A stretch of DNA of 64,000 nt from Macrosoma leucophasiata (lineage: Eukaryota > Arthropoda > Insecta > Lepidoptera > Hedylidae), in the NCBI GenBank assembly GCA_036365455.1, contig JAWQUS010000007.1:24258001-24322000 (forward strand). The letters run 5' to 3'. Positions 62,222 to 64,000 of this stretch are shown here, in pieces. A model generated the notes under the pieces. That model had not been told where the DNA came from, searched no databases, and saw only the letters and a list, made by a program, of their open reading frames with translations. The position numbers and the translations under genes are program-made. Numbering within the stretch: the stretch's first letter is position 1; every line of letters begins with the position of its first letter.

Positions 62222-64000
62222 ATGAATCACGAGGAGATAAAATCCGTGGTACAGGAAAAGTTTCTGTCGAGTGAACGAGTTACGGCATTCCTATGTGACG
62301 CCAAAGTGCTCCACCCGGATTGGGTGAAAAAGGATCGTCTCCTAGCGATAGTGGAGTATGGAGACGAAAAAGCGGTGTTTTGTTTGTTCACATCATGTTA
62401 CCCACCGAAATCATTCACCGACCTGTCTATAGAGATTGTGCTTCCTATCGACAACACGTTCAAATGCGAGATTGATAACAAGCCGTCGGATCCCGAAGCA
62501 ATATTGTACCTGAATCTGCAGTCTCGTAACAATAAGTTTAAGTTTGAAATTCAGATGACCCCACGAGTGGATAATTTCGTCGATGATCTGTTCAGAGGTA
62601 TTGAGGCTGTAAATAAGTTGGCTACGCAGCCAGAATTCGTGTGGCTGAGGAAATACAATGGTAAGAATGAGGATGATATTATTGCTCAGAGTATGGTGAT
62701 GCCGCGCAGTGGCGTCGCTCACACCACAAATTCCGCTCCTGTGGCAATCAGAGAGAGCCTCATTAAACGGAAAATGAGCGATAAAGAGAATGATTACACA
62801 TTTACAAAATGGTTCACTATATTCTGCGGTACATGGAATGTAAATGACAAATCCCCAGTTATTCCTCTAAAAGGCTGGCTAAGCATTGACAAGGAGCCTC
62901 CTGATATCTATGCTGTTGGTTTTCAAGAGTTGGATTTATCAAAGGAAACATTTTTGTTTGACCAAACGTTTAGAGAAGACGAATGGTACAATGCTGTTAT
63001 TAGTTATGTTGACAAGAGAGCTAAATATGTAAAAGTAGAGAAAGTGAGACTGGTTGGTATGCTGCTGATAGTTCTCATAAAAGAGAAACATTTTTCTCAT
63101 GTCCGCAACATAGTTTGTGATACAGTCGGAACAGGAATCATGGGCAAGATGGGGAACAAGGGTGGAGTATCAATACGTTTTGATCTCCATAGTACATCAA
63201 TGTGCTTTGTTAATTCACATTTGGCTGCACATGTAGAAGAGTTTGAAAGAAGAAACCAAGACTTCAGAGACATTTGCAGCAGAACCAGGTTTCTGCAGCC
63301 AAATCAACAGCCTAAAGCTATTAAAGATCATGACCAAATTTATTGGCTGGGTGACCTGAATTATCGAATAACTGAGTTAGATCCGTTAAGTGTTAAAATA
63401 TATGTTGAAGATAACAATTTTGGGCCAGTATTGGAATGGGATCAGCTGAGACAACAGCATAAATCAAATAATGTGTTTGCGGGTTATACTGAAGGTGTAA
63501 TTAATTTTAAACCTACATACAAATATGATCCTGGAACAGATAATTGGGATTCCAGTGAGAAACACCGCGCACCAGCTTGGTGTGATCGAATATTTTGGAA
63601 GGGAGACAACATCACACAGTTAGTGTATAGGAGTCATCCCACTCTGAATATAAGCGACCACAAACCAGTCTCCGCTATGTTTAACTCATCAATTAAAATT
63701 ATTGATGAGGAAAAATATAGAAAAATTTACGAGGAAGTTATTAAACAATTGGACAAACTCGAAAATGAATTGATACCACAAGTGAAGGTTGATTTGACTG
63801 AAATAGATTTTGGTACAGTAAGGTATTTAGAGTTACAAGTGAGAACAATAACAATAAAGAATATTGGTAAACTGCCAGTGGAATTTGAATTTATAAAGAA
63901 ACTAGACGAAGCAAGCTTTTGCAAAGAATGGTTGATTGTTGAACCGTATAAGAAATGTATCTGTGCTGATGAGTCATGTGAAATTCAACTTAAAGTTCTT
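62222..64000 (+). CDS. Ocrl: OCRL/INPP5B-type inositol polyphosphate 5-phosphatase, 5' part, runs off the window
   Basis: Removes the 5-phosphate from PI(4,5)P2 and related lipids on endosomes, Golgi and primary cilia (family knowledge). ATG at 62222; 593 codons without a stop to the window edge and no intron needed. Order: N-terminal PH-like region (1-115); 5-phosphatase domain from about 198, with CGTWNVND (about 202), FQELDLS, KMGNKGGVSIRF, NSHLAAH, WLGDLNYRI (about 375), PAWCDRIFW (about 451) and SDHKPVS (about 478); then an ASH domain from about 520 (VRTITIKNIGKLPVEFEF). All catalytic motifs are present. The expected RhoGAP-like end lies beyond 64000. Head-to-head with the BTB-PHR gene. 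Confidence 0.97.
   Translation, partial: MNHEEIKSVVQEKFLSSERVTAFLCDAKVLHPDWVKKDRLLAIVEYGDEKAVFCLFTSCYPPKSFTDLSIEIVLPIDNTFKCEIDNKPSDPEAILYLNLQSRNNKFKFEIQMTPRVDNFVDDLFRGIEAVNKLATQPEFVWLRKYNGKNEDDIIAQSMVMPRSGVAHTTNSAPVAIRESLIKRKMSDKENDYTFTKWFTIFCGTWNVNDKSPVIPLKGWLSIDKEPPDIYAVGFQELDLSKETFLFDQTFREDEWYNAVISYVDKRAKYVKVEKVRLVGMLLIVLIKEKHFSHVRNIVCDTVGTGIMGKMGNKGGVSIRFDLHSTSMCFVNSHLAAHVEEFERRNQDFRDICSRTRFLQPNQQPKAIKDHDQIYWLGDLNYRITELDPLSVKIYVEDNNFGPVLEWDQLRQQHKSNNVFAGYTEGVINFKPTYKYDPGTDNWDSSEKHRAPAWCDRIFWKGDNITQLVYRSHPTLNISDHKPVSAMFNSSIKIIDEEKYRKIYEEVIKQLDKLENELIPQVKVDLTEIDFGTVRYLELQVRTITIKNIGKLPVEFEFIKKLDEASFCKEWLIVEPYKKCICADESCEIQLKVL

Overview
The window is eukaryotic nuclear DNA, most likely from a lepidopteran insect. 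Coding exons are short, GC-rich and bounded by GT/AG splice sites, and they sit in AT-rich introns full of 5S-derived and tRNA-headed SINEs, a PHD-finger LINE, a mariner, hAT/Harbinger-type MITEs and foldback elements. No bacterial-type operon, CRISPR array or rRNA operon is present. The species-level assignment is inference.

Four protein-coding genes were rebuilt exon by exon, with intron phases that agree at each junction. (1) About 5.7-24.4 kb, + strand: the 3' part of an NFAT5/NFAT-type Rel-homology transcription factor (11 exons visible; the start lies upstream or is not recognised). (2) 42.9-31.2 kb, - strand: PREB/Sec12, the ER-anchored WD40 exchange factor for Sar1 (7 exons, complete, including a small final exon for the membrane anchor). 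(3) 61.5-51.7 kb, - strand: a BTB-BACK-PHR protein of the BTBD family (10 exons, complete). (4) 62.2 kb to the window end, + strand: OCRL/INPP5B inositol polyphosphate 5-phosphatase (593 codons in one open frame, running off the end). Genes 3 and 4 are head-to-head with about 720 bp between start codons. Genes 1 and 2 converge.

Between and inside these genes is a dense layer of mobile DNA: a 5.1-kb LINE (ORF1 with a PHD finger; ORF2 broken by one in-frame stop) inserted into a 5S-rRNA-derived SINE inside PREB; a mariner with both TIRs and TA duplications inside the BTB gene; a 2.5-kb foldback/MULE-like element; hAT elements with 8-bp target duplications; and Harbinger-like MITEs with 3-bp duplications.

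The most unusual structure is in the PHR part of the BTB gene (54241-55092). The last 84 nt of an exon, plus its 5' splice site, are tandemly copied so that each unit looks like an 84-nt phase-0 exon separated by a 45-50-nt GT...AG mini-intron. Some copies keep the frame and two carry an in-frame stop. Other notable points are a decayed duplicate of an NFAT exon, a 6 x 112-bp satellite and an inverted pair of tRNA-like genes in NFAT introns, and several near-perfect hairpins with very short loops.
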